Source of the DNA: Symbiodinium sp. CCMP2592
Taxonomy: Eukaryota > Sar > Dinophyceae > Suessiales > Symbiodiniaceae
Direction of reading: 5' to 3'
Assembly (NCBI GenBank): GCA_905221615.1
Contig: CAJNDT010004668.1
Coordinates: 1,469,272-1,533,271, forward strand
DNA: 64,000 nucleotides
Shown here: positions 32,687 through 43,639 of the stretch, in pieces
Numbering within the stretch: position 1 is the stretch's first letter
Layout: each line of letters starts with the position of its first letter
Made by a program: the position numbers and the translations under genes
Notes under the pieces: model-generated
Told to the model about the DNA's origin: nothing
Seen by the model: the letters and a program-made list of their open reading frames with translations, nothing else
Database searches by the model: none

Positions 32687-32792
32687 TAGTTGCTGAGTTC
32701 ATAAGCCCCCAAAAGTGTACACTTTCAGTTTTATAGTGGGCAATATTGACCCAAAAAAGTAAAGTGCATCCACTCAGCTACTAAGATCTTCT
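32687..32792. mobile_element. family O foldback element (single copy)
   Basis: TTAGTTGCTGAGTTCATAAG... and AAGTGTACACTTTCAG pair with AAAGTAAAGTGC and CTCAGCTACTAAG. Imperfect arms. Confidence 0.5.
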
Positions 32793-33007
32793 GCACTAAG
32801 GTGTAAGAGGCTCGGGATTCAGGTTTGGGGGGGAGTCGAGGGTTCCGTGTGTACAAGTATGGCTTGAGGTGTGGATGGTTTCGGATGCTCCAGGATACGG
32901 GGCTTCTGCAACTGAGATGTACTGGCTGAGCATGCCGCTGCTTCCAAGCCCCAAACCCAAGTTAGACCGTCCACAGCACAATGGCTTCAAACTTCACACC
33001 GTGCAAC

Positions 33008-33345
33008 ATCACACACACACACACCCATCAGATACTTTTGCATACATACATGCATACCTACCTACCTACATACATACATACAGCCATGCATGCATATACA
33101 TATGAATGTATGTCTGCATGTTTGTATGCATGAACGTAAGGATGGATCTGCCATTGAAAGACAGCATGCATGCATGTACCCCTCTTTGTATGTATGGGTG
33201 GACCGACGGACATAGGTACGTATGATGTATGTATGCACAAAACATACTGCATATTATGTATATTCACGTACACATCCATACTCATGAACGACAGACAGAT
33301 ACTGACTGTCTGAGAGATCGTTAAATGCACAGATAGATACAGCTG
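33008..33345. repeat. (CA)n, (CATA)n and degenerate tetranucleotide tract
   Basis: A short (CA)n at 33010-33025, (CATA/CCTA)n at 33040-33100, then a decaying ATGTATG/CATG tract. Frames here are artefacts. Confidence 0.8.
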
Positions 33346-33489
33346 GATGGATAGCTTTGCTGATGTGTGTCTGCCGATGCTTTGCAACTCCTATACCTCT
33401 GACAACATGTACGCTCGCGTTAATCACGAAAATCAGGGATCGCCTCGAAATATCATGGCTGCAGGAAGATTAACTTGAAACAACCCACA

Positions 33490-33600
33490 AACTTCAACGC
33501 CTTAAGCCCTAACTCTCCAACCTAAACCCTAAACCCCTAAACCCCTCAACCCTAAACCCCTAAAACCTAAACCCTAACCCTCCAAAACTAAACTCTGCAA
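33490..33600. repeat. CCCTAAA telomere-like array
   Basis: C-rich octamer-rich array. Confidence 0.8.
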
Positions 33601-33714
33601 GGGCGCAGGAGATTGAGGAGCCGATCCAATGGGACTTGCGCCCAGGGCAGAAGCTCGATTGGACCGCTCTGTGCCAGCGGAAGACCTGTGCGCAAGCGAT
33701 GCTTAGATCTGGGG

Positions 33715-33965
33715 TTTGGGGTTTGGCGCTGAGGAGCTTTAGGGTTTAGGCCTTTAGGGCTGTAGGGGTTAGGGTTTAGGGCTTTCGGGTTTAGGGGTTT
33801 AGGGGTTTAGGGTTTAGGGGTTTAGGGGTTTAGGGTTTAGGGCTTAGGGTTTAGGGGTTTAGGGGTTAGGGTTTAGGGGTTTAGGGTTTAGGGTTTAGGG
33901 TTTAGGGGTTTAGGGTTTAGGGTTTAGGGCTGTAGGGGTTAGGGTTTAGGGCTTTCGGGTTTAGG
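33715..33965. repeat. large TTTAGGG/TTTAGGGG array
   Basis: About 30 G-rich units. A segment containing GGGCTGTAGGGGTTAGGGTTTAGGGC occurs at both ends (about 33747-33800 and 33928-33965), evidence of a segmental duplication of about 180 bp inside the array. Confidence 0.9.
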
Positions 33966-34142
33966 CAGGGAAGGGTGAGCGCGCTGGAAGGTTGCTTTGC
34001 CAAAAAATGCAACGGCAACACCTTTGCAGCGCAACTTCTGTTGCCATTCTTCGCTAGCCGTGTCATTCTCAGTGGCCCTCATGGCAGCAGAACAGCCGTC
34101 CTCGTCCGAGTGGCGCGAATGCTGTGAGGAGCGGTCATGGCA

Positions 34143-34285
34143 GCCATTAACTGGGTAAGTGGGTAGGCAAGTAGGTAGGTAACTAAGCAAGAAGGGAAGC
34201 ACATAAGGAAGTGACGAAGCAAGGAAGTAAGTAAGTAAGCAAGCAATGAACGAAGCAAGTAAGCGTGTGAGCGAATGTGTGAGTA
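34143..34285. repeat. (AAGTAAGC/GTAG)n microsatellite
   Basis: Degenerate AAGTAAG/GAAGCAAG units. Confidence 0.85.
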
Positions 34286-34504
34286 CAATCCAAATCCTAA
34301 ACCCCGAGCCCCCTACAGCGGGCCCAAAATCCAAAGTCCGTATACCCTGGCCCTAAATCCCTCATAGAACACCTGCAGAACAGTTATGGATGCCTTGTTA
34401 GAACCCGACTAGAACTCGAATAGTCCCCTATATGATAGAAAGGCTCTACAGAAAACTTTTGGAACCCTTGCAGAACCCTCACAAGATTTTATGTAACATC
34501 TCAA

Positions 34505-34600
34505 GAAGCCCTAAACCCTAAACCCCAAACATCCCTGAACCCGGAACCCTAAACCCTAAACCATAAACCCTAAACCCCAAGTATCCCTAAAGCCCTGACA
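34505..34600. repeat. CCCTAAA telomere-like array
   Basis: C-rich array with ACATCCCTAA interruptions. Confidence 0.8.
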
Positions 34601-34699
34601 TCTAACGAAACTTTTCGCTCAGACTCCGGCATCGGCGTCATCGCCTGTGGGCTCGTGGCAAGGACCAGTTCAGACCTTCGGCTCAAGATCCGATTGTTG

Positions 34700-34930
34700 G
34701 GGGTTCAGGCTTTAAGGGATCTATAAGGGTTCTATAAGGGGTCCATACGGGTTACTAGTAGGGGTTCGATATGGGATCAGCTTTTTTGGGGTTCAGACTT
34801 TGAGGGATCTATAACGGGTCTATAAGATTACTAGTAAGGCTTCTACATTCAGGCCTCAAGGGATCTGTAACGGGTCTATCAGTCGATCCGGGCTAGTAGT
34901 ACGGGTTCTACATGGGACTTAGGGGTGCTT
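34700..34930. repeat. degenerate direct repeat of GGGATCTATAAGGGTTCTA type
   Basis: Three diverged copies of about 70 bp carrying GGGATCTATAA, GGGTCTATA and TACTAGTA words. Confidence 0.6.
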
Positions 34931-35094
34931 CAAGTTAAGGGTTTAGGTTTTATTTTTTTTAAGTGCAATGGCTTCTTTCTGAGGTTTTATAGGGTCTTGG
35001 GTTTGGGCGTGAAAGCTAAGGGTTTAGTAGGCACTCGACTACGGTATGGGCCTCAAAAACTGACTGAGGTAGTCATGTCAGGGACCCTTTGGTA

Positions 35095-35195
35095 CTGCTG
35101 ATGGACAAAATCCTGCATGACCCTAAGGAGTCTAAACTATGGGAACTATGGTAGATTCCCTATAATGGGTCATGCAGGATTTTGTCCATCAACAG
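35095..35195. mobile_element. family C2 foldback element with TA flanks
   Basis: CTGCTGATGGACAAAATCCTGCA / TGCAGGATTTTGTCCATCAACAG ends, flanked by TA. A shorter version of 32444-32583. Confidence 0.85.
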
Positions 35196-35302
35196 TATCC
35201 ATGAAAACTACCATTTGCAAACAATACCTCATTGGGGTACTGCAGCTGCAGCAAAAGGGATTCAAGGCCGTGAAAGCCCAGTTCTCGTGTGAGGCTCTAA
35301 TT

Positions 35303-35403
35303 TAGGAACCTGATTACGAAACCTTGTGCCTTTATTAGGGTTCTTATATGAATCCTATACTGTTTTGGCGTTATTGGCCCAGGGTTTCTTAATCAGGTTC
35401 CTA
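35303..35403. mobile_element. family E foldback element
   Basis: TAGGAACCTGATTACGAAACC pairs with GGGTTTCTTAATCAGGTTCCTA. Confidence 0.75.
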
Positions 35404-35840
35404 CATTAGGATGCGGTTCGATGTCTTGTAGGCTTTGGCAAGGTTCCGGATCACATCCTGGGGTTCCCAGAAAGTAACCTTTTACTCTTGGGGATAGCGT
35501 ACCCTTGGGCTTTCAAGGGTAGAAAACGAGATCGAAACTGACCTTCGCAAAGGAAGATTGCCATCCCTAAACTCTAAACCGAGGCGCTTGGCGCCACAAT
35601 ACTTTTGGCCGACGGTGCTCCTCGCGTGTCTTCAGGTTTAGCAGGTTTAGGGCGTATGGTTTGGGGTTTAGCTTTGTGATGGGTCATGGGTGCACAGGCT
35701 TCCAGAAATTTAATGCGAGGAAACTTCAAGTTCCAGCACGGAGTATAGAAGGGACGTAAAGGACTGAAATAGCAGTTGCAAACAAAACGCGGAACTAAAC
35801 AACAAGTACGTACCATCAATGCCAGTGTGTCAAGACTAAA

Positions 35841-35929
35841 GTAGGGTCCCTCTCTAAGTCCCCCAAATAGTACGGCAGCCATATAGAAACGAGCCTAAAA
35901 GGGACCCGACCCTAATTTAGAGAACTACC
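35841..35929. mobile_element. family I element
   Basis: GTAGGGTCCCTCTCTAAGTC, CAAATAGTACGGCAGCC, then AAAAGGGACCC and CTAATTTAGAGAACTACCC. Confidence 0.6.
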
Positions 35930-36272
35930 CAATTATTCCGAGAAGGTTTAGGGTTTCAGGTCTAGGGTCTGACTGTCAGGGGCAGCGCGAATGCAAGGAC
36001 GAGTGCAAACACAAATTCAGGTGCATAGCCGTTCGAAAGCGGATTCCAGGAAGGTCCTTGACGCGTTAACAGTGCCGATAATAGCTACAGTAACCACGGA
36101 ACTATCACGGCTAAGAAGCCCAAATAGTACGAATAAAGAACATCATTGTAATTATGACACTCGTTCACATTAACAGTTGAATAGCGTTAGTCAGGGAGGG
36201 GCCAATTGGCAGAATGCACCTCGCCGCGGACTGCGCACTCAAGAGAGGCAGCCTCGGCAAGCGGCTATTGCA

Positions 36273-36372
36273 GTGGCTTTTATAATTAGAATAGGGTTTT
36301 GGGGTATACTGTACTATGGTTAATAAGCAATAAGCAAGCCCCACGATAGTATAGGTGATTATTTAGGCCCCT
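36273..36372. mobile_element. family A foldback element
   Basis: CTTTTATAATTAGAATAGGGTTTTGGGG ... GATAGTATAGGTGATTATTTAGGCCCCTA. The left terminus is eroded. Confidence 0.65.
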
Positions 36373-36433
36373 ATGGTAGTTTCGCCTTTCTGTCGAACTG
36401 ACGCTGACACCATAAAGTTTGGGCTGAGCATGT

Positions 36434-36528
36434 AGGGCCCCAAAACGGATAGGGATATTCCCTTATAATGAAGCCCAATAAGGTAGGGATGTTCTCATAA
36501 ACGCTTAGGGGCATGTGCTTTTTGGGTC
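36434..36528. mobile_element. possible foldback element (family P)
   Basis: GGGCCCCAAAACG... and AGGGATATTCCC pair loosely with GGGATGTTCTC and TTTTTGGGTCCC. Single copy, weak arms. Confidence 0.35.
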
Positions 36529-36639
36529 CCGAACTATGGAGTATCAGGTGATGCTAAACCCTGGGGGTTTTGCTGCAGCGGCAGTTGAGATGTTGCGCTG
36601 GCTGCTTCTCTTGCTGCTCTCGTCCCCCTCCTCCTCTTC

Positions 36640-36832
36640 TTCCTACTCTTCCTCCTACTGCTCCTACTGAGGTCCTACTGCTCCTACTGAGTCCTACTGC
36701 TTCGACGACGACGATGACGACAACGACGACTACAACTGCGACGACGACAACGACTCTGCCACTACGACTAGGGCTGCGACCGCGACTCCGACTACGACTA
36801 CAACGACTGCGACAACTCCACTACGACTGCAT

Positions 36833-36873
<41 letters not shown>

Positions 36874-36905
36874 TACTACTACTACTACTACTACTACTAC
36901 TGCTA
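36640..36905. repeat. (TCCTAC)n, (GAC)n and (TAC)n microsatellite
   Basis: A series of trinucleotide blocks ending in (GAC)12-like and (TAC)10-like runs. All frames are open here, so the Thr/Val-rich translations are artefacts. Confidence 0.9.
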
Positions 36906-37006
36906 CTTGGATGAAGACGAATACCATCACGACGATAATAGTCCTCAAGCAGCCCCGCTGAAGCCACTCCACGGTGCTCTCAACCCCAAGAGGGAAAATG
37001 GTAATA

Positions 37007-37072
37007 TCAGGGCCTTGACAATTTGAGTGTTGTTATAGTATATTATGGTATTCGTAATTATCTAGGCTTCTA
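37007..37072. mobile_element. short family A derivative
   Basis: CAGGGCCTTGACAATTTGAGTG joined to GGTATTCGTAATTATCTAGGCTTCTA; internally deleted. Confidence 0.5.
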
Positions 37073-37079
37073 TGTTACC

Positions 37080-38040
37080 TCAGCCCAAAACCCAAAGCCC
37101 TCACCCCTGAAGCCCTGCACCCCTGAGCTTCGGGCAAAGAAGGAATCGCAGTGGGTTTCGCATGTGGCACTGGGACTGCACTTGCGAGCTTCACCTTCAG
37201 GGCAGCTTTGATCTAGGATTTGGAGCTTGGCTCGTTTGATGGGCTTTAGGGTTCAGGGCTTTGGGGGCTTAGGGCATCGGGTTCAGCATTTGGGGATTTT
37301 AAAGTTTAAGGCCTAGGGTTTAGTGCTCAGGACCTGGACAACTGGGTTTGCGGCGAGCAGGTGCGATCCTCAATTGACGTTACGGTGTTTGTACACACAG
37401 ACATGCATGTGCAGGGCTTCTCCTAAAGTCCTGGGGGAGCCGCATTCTTTCAGGTACATGGCTGCTCAGTTCCCTGAAGGCCTAGACAACCGTGAACGCA
37501 GCTTCATTCTAAACCCTGAGACCAGAAGCCCTAAGTCCCAGCAGCTTTACCCTAAACCCTGACCCTAGCTCCTAAACCCTAAACCCAAGGCTCTCAAGGA
37601 ACCATTTCAAGTATAAAGGATTTTTTCAAGGAACCCTTTTCTGAAACCTAAGCCCGTCGCCCATCCGTGGGGAACGCTGAAGCATCGAAGCAAAAGCGAG
37701 GTTCTGTAAGGGTTTCATCGGGGTCTGGGTTGGGGTTTCGGGTTGAGGGAGTTCTCGAAGAGTTCTTTCACGGTGCTGTAAGGGTTACATAAACTTACTG
37801 TAAATGCTCTTGAAAAGATTCAGGAACTCCGATCTTGCGATCCAAAGCTTTGGAGGTGCTATCTCCACCACTTCCCCCTTCCGCATAAACAGCGAGAGTA
37901 ACAGTTTGAATAATGACAAATAGCCGTGACAAAAAATGTGATAATAAGTAAAACCGTACGAGTCAAGAAGGGGAACTTACAGCATTCATGGAATCTCAGG
38001 CATTTTAATGCCAATTGTCAGAAGCAACCGCCGCGACCCT
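37080..38040. other. mixed sequence with sparse telomere-like words; no recognised gene
   Basis: Telomere-like words at 37240-37325 and 37505-37595. The rest is unique-looking, with no frame over 80 codons showing a domain. Confidence 0.3.
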
Positions 38041-38044
38041 GGAA

Positions 38045-38310
38045 GACGCTGAACCCAAACCCTAAACGTCCTAGACCCTAAACCCTAAGCCCCCTAAACC
38101 CCAAAGCCTAAACTTCCTAGACCCTAAACTTCCTAAACCCTGCAGCCTAAACTCTGAACCCCTAACCCTGCGCTGCCTTCACTTTGCCGGAGACATCGTG
38201 ATCCTCGCTCGGCGCCTCGTCCTGCCGTTTGCTGCTCAGTGAAGCTCGTGAAACAAGCTCCGAATGGGGCTTAGGGTTTAGGGGTTTAGGGTTCGGGGTT
38301 TCGGATTTTT
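38045..38310. repeat. CCCTAAA and TTTAGGG blocks
   Basis: C-rich 38045-38170, including a CCTAGACCCTAAACTT-type module; G-rich 38268-38308. Confidence 0.75.
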
Positions 38311-38376
38311 TAGGACCCCAAAATAGTACGGCGCCCTTGGCCCTACCAGCGACAATAATTCAGGGAACTACCCATG
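38310..38376. mobile_element. partial family I element
   Basis: GGACCCCAAAATAGTACGGCGCCCTTGG ... AATTCAGGGAACTACCC; the left arm is missing. Confidence 0.5.
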
Positions 38377-38589
38377 GCAGCTTGACCCGAGGCCTTAAAC
38401 CTACAGTTTCCGGCTTCTTCTGCGGCCATGAAGCACCTAAACCCCTAAAATGCTAAACCCACAAAGTCCTAAACCCCCCAACCCCCGGTGCTGTTGAGCC
38501 ACCATGGGTTTAAGACGAAAAGGTTCGGGACTGATGGATTCCAGCAGCGAAGGTTGCAGAATTGATGCTCATGGTTTCGGACATCAAGT

Positions 38590-39230
38590 TTGCGGTTGGG
38601 GTTTTAGGGTTTAAAAGTTTAAGGTTTGGGGAGGACATCAAGTTTGAGGTTAGGATCTTAGGGTGTTAAAGCTTAGGGATTAAGGAGTCCAGGGTTTGGA
38701 GCTTAGGGTTTCGGGTTTCTGGATTTGGAGCTTGGGCTTTCGGGTTTCTGTTTCGTGCAATGAGCTTTCACTCCAAAGGGCGAGCAAGCAGCCTGCAGAA
38801 GGCTGCACTGAAAAGCCCTCTCTCACAAATCACCTTCCTCCCTTGACGGCCTCCCAGCATAGAGTGGGGTTTAGAGTCTGAGGTTTGGGGTTCGGCTTAG
38901 GGAAAAGACGTTGGCCCGTAGCCGGGGCTGCTTCCCTTCTCTGTGGGGTTTTAGGTTTGGGGGTTTAGGGGTTTAGGGGGTCCAGGGGTTTAAGGGTCTA
39001 GGGATAAGATGGTTTGCATCAAGGAGCCCCAGTTTGAACTATGCAGAACTGAGTCCCAGAAACCCTATATCAAACAACTATAAGACAATTATGAAGTCCA
39101 TATCCCTAAACCTTAAAGCCTGAGCCCTAAACCCTGAACACTAAATTAAACCCTAAACCCTAAGCCCCATACCCTGAAGCCCATATCCCTAAACCCTAAA
39201 GCCTGAGCCCTAGACCCTCAACAACTCCCC
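38590..39230. repeat. scattered telomere-like blocks
   Basis: G-rich words at 38590-38735 with a doubled GGACATCAAGTTTG module (38579 and 38633), G-rich at 38945-39003, C-rich at 39090-39215. Confidence 0.7.
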
Positions 39231-39352
39231 TCTCCAGATTTCAGCGCCCCACCGAGGCCCCGGCGAGACTGGATTCCGCAACTGGGCCCTCTTTAGAGGG
39301 CAGCGGAGAGAGCCAAAGGCCCATGACCGGGACGCCTCCGGATCGCCCATTT

Positions 39353-39453
39353 GGGAGTTTCCGAAAATAAGGGACCCTAATACAGTACCCTAAATAATAG
39401 GATCCTTAATATAAGGACTCCAAAATAAGGTGCCCCTATTTTCGGAAAGTCCC
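39353..39453. mobile_element. family B foldback element with 4-bp duplication ATTT
   Basis: GGGAGTTTCCGAAAATAAGGG ... CCCCTATTTTCGGAAAGTCCC. ATTT direct flanks at 39349-39352 and 39454-39457. Confidence 0.8.
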
Positions 39454-39704
39454 ATTTGGGGCTGAGACTGCTTGAAAAGCTCGAAAAAGGGACAAACCCG
39501 AAACCACGAATAATGATCACCATCTAAACCCTAAGAACACACAACTCTTCGCACCTTTCCAGCTCTCCGTCTCATCGGTTGGTGGCCCAAGGGTTCCCGA
39601 TGCAGAGGGCGCCTGCGGATTTCTACCTACAGTTTCGGGTTTGGGGTAGGGTTTGAGGCCCATGGGTTTCGAGTCAGAGCGTAGGGTTTTGGATTTAGGT
39701 TGTG

Positions 39705-39865
39705 GGCCTAAACCCCCCAAACCCCTAAACCCTAAACCCCTAAACCCCTAAACCCTAAACCCCTAAACCCCTAAACCCCTAAACCCTAAACCCCTAAACC
39801 CCTAAACCCTAAACCCTAAACCCCTAAACCCTAAACCCCTAATCCCCAAACCCTAAACTTTCGGG
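39705..39865. repeat. CCCTAAA/CCCCTAAA array
   Basis: About 20 C-rich units, a mixture of 7-mers and 8-mers. Confidence 0.9.
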
Positions 39866-39904
39866 GAGGCCGAGGGCTTGAGCTGGGAGCATCTATAGAA
39901 AGTA

Positions 39905-39960
39905 GACATACCAGGGTTTAGGGTTTAGGGTTTAGGGTTTAGGGTTTAGGGTGACATACC
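39905..39960. repeat. perfect TTTAGGG insertion flanked by 8-bp direct repeat
   Basis: A 40-bp insert (39913-39952) of five perfect TTTAGGG units is bracketed by GACATACC at 39905-39912 and 39953-39960. This is the structure expected when a staggered break is filled in and telomeric repeats are captured or synthesised in it. Confidence 0.9.
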
Positions 39961-40039
39961 GTGCAGAACTGAGAGCTCCGGTTTGCTCTTCATAACGCCC
40001 TCTCATCATCTTTCTCATCAACATCGCTCTACACCCCGG

Positions 40040-40560
40040 AGCCCACCTCTAAAACCTAGCCTTATGTAAACCCTGAACCCTAAATCCCAAACCTTGGATC
40101 GTAAGCACTAAAGTCCAGACCCTAAATCCCACGCCGGAAGCCCTTGTAGCCGGAAAGTGCAAACCCTAACACTGAACCGTATGCCCTACACTTCAAACCT
40201 TACACCAAAACAGTAACCTTTAATACAACCCGTGTAGTAACCCAAGTTTCAAACCCTGATGGCTAACGAAACCCTAATGGTAACCCTTAAGAAATATCAA
40301 CATAACCCTTGTGCGAACCTCTCGCGTAACCTATAATAGAACCTTTAAACCCGCTTAAACGCCTAAAACCCTAAACTCTGAACCCCCCTAACCCGCCTAG
40401 ACCCCTGAAACCCTAAACCCTAAACCCCTAAACCTGCCTAAACCTGCCGAAACCCCTAAAACCCTAAACTCTAACCCCCTAAACCCCTAAACTCTAAATC
40501 CCTAAACCCTGAACCCCTAGACTTCCCCTAAACCCCTAAGCCCCCAAACCCTTTGTTAGA
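40040..40560. repeat. degenerate CCCTAAA-rich tract
   Basis: Decayed C-rich words at 40040-40340 (with AACCCTTGTG/TAACCC variants), denser 40355-40555. Confidence 0.7.
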
Positions 40561-40637
40561 CATGTCAGGGCTCCTCAGACCAGCCCATGGGCTCTTCATC
40601 CTCGGTATCGGGCCATAGCACCGGCGGCTCTCCTGTT

Positions 40638-40700
40638 TTGGGGATCTGGGGTTTAGGGTTTAGGGTATCTGGGGGTTTAGGGTTTAGGGTATCTGGAGGG
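40638..40700. repeat. 24-bp tandem module containing telomere-like units
   Basis: (T)ATCTGGGG followed by GTTTAGGGTTTAGGG, about 2.5 copies. Confidence 0.8.
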
Positions 40701-41041
40701 TTTTGGGGTTTTGGGACTTAAGGTGTTGTTTTGAACTCTTTCCCCTTGGGGCTTCAGGGTTTTCGCGTTTTACGGTTTTGGGGAGGCTGGGAAGTTTAGG
40801 AACTGCAGAGGTTTATATAAGATTTCCTTTACAGCTTAGCTTGGAGTCACCACTCGTATTGCTACGAGTGCTCGGTGTTCAGGGTTTAGGGTTTAGGCTT
40901 ACACTGTGGCTGTTGCCTGAGATGCCTGTGAGCATGAGCGTAGGAGCAGGATTGCTGGAGTCCAGTTTGCTTCCTGCTTGCAGGGCCAGCGAACCACAAA
41001 CCCCATGTTTCGTGAACCAGAACTTCTGAGGCTGGGTAATG

Positions 41042-41136
41042 TAGGGGCCTTACTAATTGGAATCGGGTTTGTGCTCCTTTAAAGTGTCCGATAACAAGAA
41101 ACTCTGGAATACTATCGGTAAATATTTAGGCTTCTA
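41042..41136. mobile_element. family A foldback element
   Basis: TAGGGGCCTTACTAATTGGAATCGGGTT ... GGAATACTATCGGTAAATATTTAGGCTTCTA. Confidence 0.65.
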
Positions 41137-41227
41137 TAGTACGCAGATAGCTCAAAAGCGCACAGCCAGTGTAGCCCAAGGTTACTAGCTGTTGCATGCT
41201 GGGGACTTCCCGAGCGCATTCGAAACC

Positions 41228-41312
41228 CCCTGTAACCTAGGAATAAAAGGGCTCCCTTTTCGGTATTGGGTACTTTGATAAGGAACTTAAGGCCACTGAA
41301 GAGGGAACAAGG
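41228..41312. mobile_element. family L repeat
   Basis: AACCTAGGAATAAAAGGGCTCCCTTTTCGG ... GAAGAGGGAACAAGGGCC, a diverged copy of 7261-7346. Confidence 0.45.
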
Positions 41313-41666
41313 GCCGGCTGGGAGACCAAGTGAACATAAAATACACTTGTTGTGACAGCTGCCAAGCACGCAACTGCTGCATCGTTACAGGGGTTTGTAA
41401 ATGGAGGCGCGCCTCAAGCGCTCGTTCGAAGCCCAGCTACACAGAGAGAAGGCTTCGGGTGTGGGTTTTGGAGGTGTGGGTGTAGGCTTCAAAAGGCCAA
41501 GAGTCTAGGGTGTAGAGAGAAACCAAAATCATCGGACAAAAATCTCGAATCATCGTGCTCTGTACTGACTGTAAGTGTTTAGGGTGACTCTCTTCTCCAA
41601 AAACTGGATCCAAAGAAAGTTCAGACTGGTCCCATGTCACTCTTCGCCCAAAAGGGCCCCCTTGAG

Positions 41667-41757
41667 TCTAGTAGTACAGTAGTCTAGTAGTATGGTAGTA
41701 TAGTACAGTAGTATAGAAGTATAGTAGTATAGTAGTATGGCAGTACAGTAGTATAGC
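41667..41757. repeat. (AGTAGTAT/AGTACAGT)n microsatellite
   Basis: Degenerate TAGTA-based array, related in motif to 57867-58162. Confidence 0.85.
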
Positions 41758-41837
41758 TCCTAAACCTAGTCCCGAACATTCATCCCGAGACTCATCCCTG
41801 AACCGAAATCTCCCAAGGGTCCTCACGCTGTATCCTA

Positions 41838-41938
41838 CGGTTGATGTTAGAAATCCTGCATGACCCATAATAAGGAATATACCATAATTCCCATAGTTTA
41901 GGGTCCTTAAGGTAATGCAGGATTTGTATCATCAACCG
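41838..41938. mobile_element. family C foldback element with TA flanks
   Basis: CGGTTGATGTTAGAAATCCTGCA pairs with TGCAGGATTTGTATCATCAACCG, TA on both sides. The core AATATACCATAATTCCCATAG is shared with 55905. Confidence 0.85.
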
Positions 41939-42192
41939 TAACTCAACGAATGCCTTCCTACCCAGACTTTGGACCCTCGAGTCCTGGCCCACACTTATCC
42001 GCAATGGTCGTCTCCGTCACTTCACAGCCACCGTCTCCACAAGACTTCGGGCTCCTCGGAAGGGTGCAGCTCTTAGGGTTTAGGATTTTGGGTTTAGGGT
42101 TCTTGGTGTTAAGTTGCTGTGGTTGGGGTTAGACTTCACGCTTGCAGGCCCTGCGCCTAGAAACTTGCAAGTCCCTGCCCAGAAGCGTATGG

Positions 42193-42291
42193 GTGGTTCT
42201 CTGAAGTAGAATCCCTTTGGGGTTCCTTTTTGCACGGGTTCCATACAATTTTAGAGACCTAAAAGGGACCCTAATTTAGAGAATTTTCCAT
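42193..42291. mobile_element. family I element
   Basis: GGTTCTCTGAAGTAGAATCC ... AAAAGGGACCCTAATTTAGAGAATTTTCC. Confidence 0.55.
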
Positions 42292-42453
42292 ATGCCATCA
42301 TCACTACCACCGCTACGTCTCTTCCCGCCACCGGGTCTTGCTCAGCTTTGCACGCGATTCCAGTGCTTCTTGATGGGATTTTGGCCACCGATGCATGTGG
42401 CATGTTGCTTCGGTGTTGCTTCTGTTGAGGTGAAGGCTTGCACAACAAAGCCT

Positions 42454-42456
42454 ACG

Positions 42457-42541
<85 letters not shown>

Positions 42542-42893
42542 TTTCTACTTCTCCTGCTACTATTACTATTACTACTGCTACTGCGACTGCGACTGCGCCT
42601 GCGCCTGCGGCTGCGGCTGCGGCTGCGGCTGCGGCTGCGACTGCGACTGCGACTGCTACTGCTACTGCTACTGCTACTGCTACTGCTACTGCTGCTGCTG
42701 CTACAACTACTACTGCTGCTGCTGCTACTACTGCTACCACGACTACCACTACCACTACCACGACTACCACTGCCACTACCACTACTACTACGACTACTAC
42801 GACTACTACTACTACTACTACTACTACTGCTACTACTACTACTTCTTCTTCTACTACTACTACTGCTACTGCTACTGCCACTGCCACGACCTT
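42454..42893. repeat. long (TAC)n/(TGC)n trinucleotide array
   Basis: About 440 bp: (TAC)30 nearly pure, then TGC/TGCGGC variants, then mixed TACCAC. Because no stop arises in most phases, overlapping frames of over 200 codons (poly-Thr, Tyr, Val) appear on both strands. These are very unlikely to be genes. Confidence 0.95.
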
Positions 42894-43004
42894 TCCCCTA
42901 AACCCTCTATACATTCCTGCTCTCGCAATCATTCTCCTAGGTCTACCAAACACCGAGCGCAGCACAAGTCGAGTTCGAAGTTGGCATCGCTGAGCCTTGG
43001 CTTA

Positions 43005-43085
43005 GGTGTAGGTGTAGGGTTTAAGGTTTCGGGGTTTAGGGTTTAAGGATTTGAAGGTTTAGGGTTTAGGGGTAGGCTCTGGGCC
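43005..43085. repeat. TTTAGGG-like array
   Basis: G-rich units following the trinucleotide array. Confidence 0.75.
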
Positions 43086-43250
43086 ATATTGCAGGGCCAG
43101 CGTTTGGATGAACTTGGCCTAGTCACTCTGTGGCTTGATAGAATCTCTAACGCTATATCTAAGTGTAGCATACTGAATACCGCATAATGCTCTGCCAAAT
43201 CGTCCCACACAGCTTTGCTTGCATTATTTGGCGATCTATCTGAGTATGTA

Positions 43251-43348
43251 TCTAACAATCTATCTATTTATCTAGCTGGCTACCGATCTCTCTGGCTCTA
43301 ATGTATCTCGTGTATGTATCTATCTATCTATCTATCTACCGACCGGAC
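43251..43348. repeat. (TATC)n microsatellite
   Basis: Purest at 43317-43341. Confidence 0.85.
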
Positions 43349-43639
43349 TATCTGTCTACATTCTACATGCTAGCACAAACCTGCACGGAAATTCATGTGA
43401 TTGGGAAAAGCTCCTAATTCAACCGTATCCATGACGGCTGAAAGGCTATGGAGGCACGAGTGGATCTAGCCGTAGCCTCATCTGAATTGAAACTGAAGTC
43501 GCAGCAGCTTGCTTTTTCGGAGACCCCCTTTGTTGAAACCGGTTCATGTCATTGGTTTCTAATGCTGATGTATAGATGCATATTACAGAAATCTACATTT
43601 CAAACATGGACGAATGCAATCAAGCAAAACAGTATGTGT

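Noticed and set aside
42292-43046. Three frames of 202-233 codons on both strands
   Set aside because: Translations of the (TAC)n/(TGC)n array; they exist because trinucleotide repeats lack stops in most phases.
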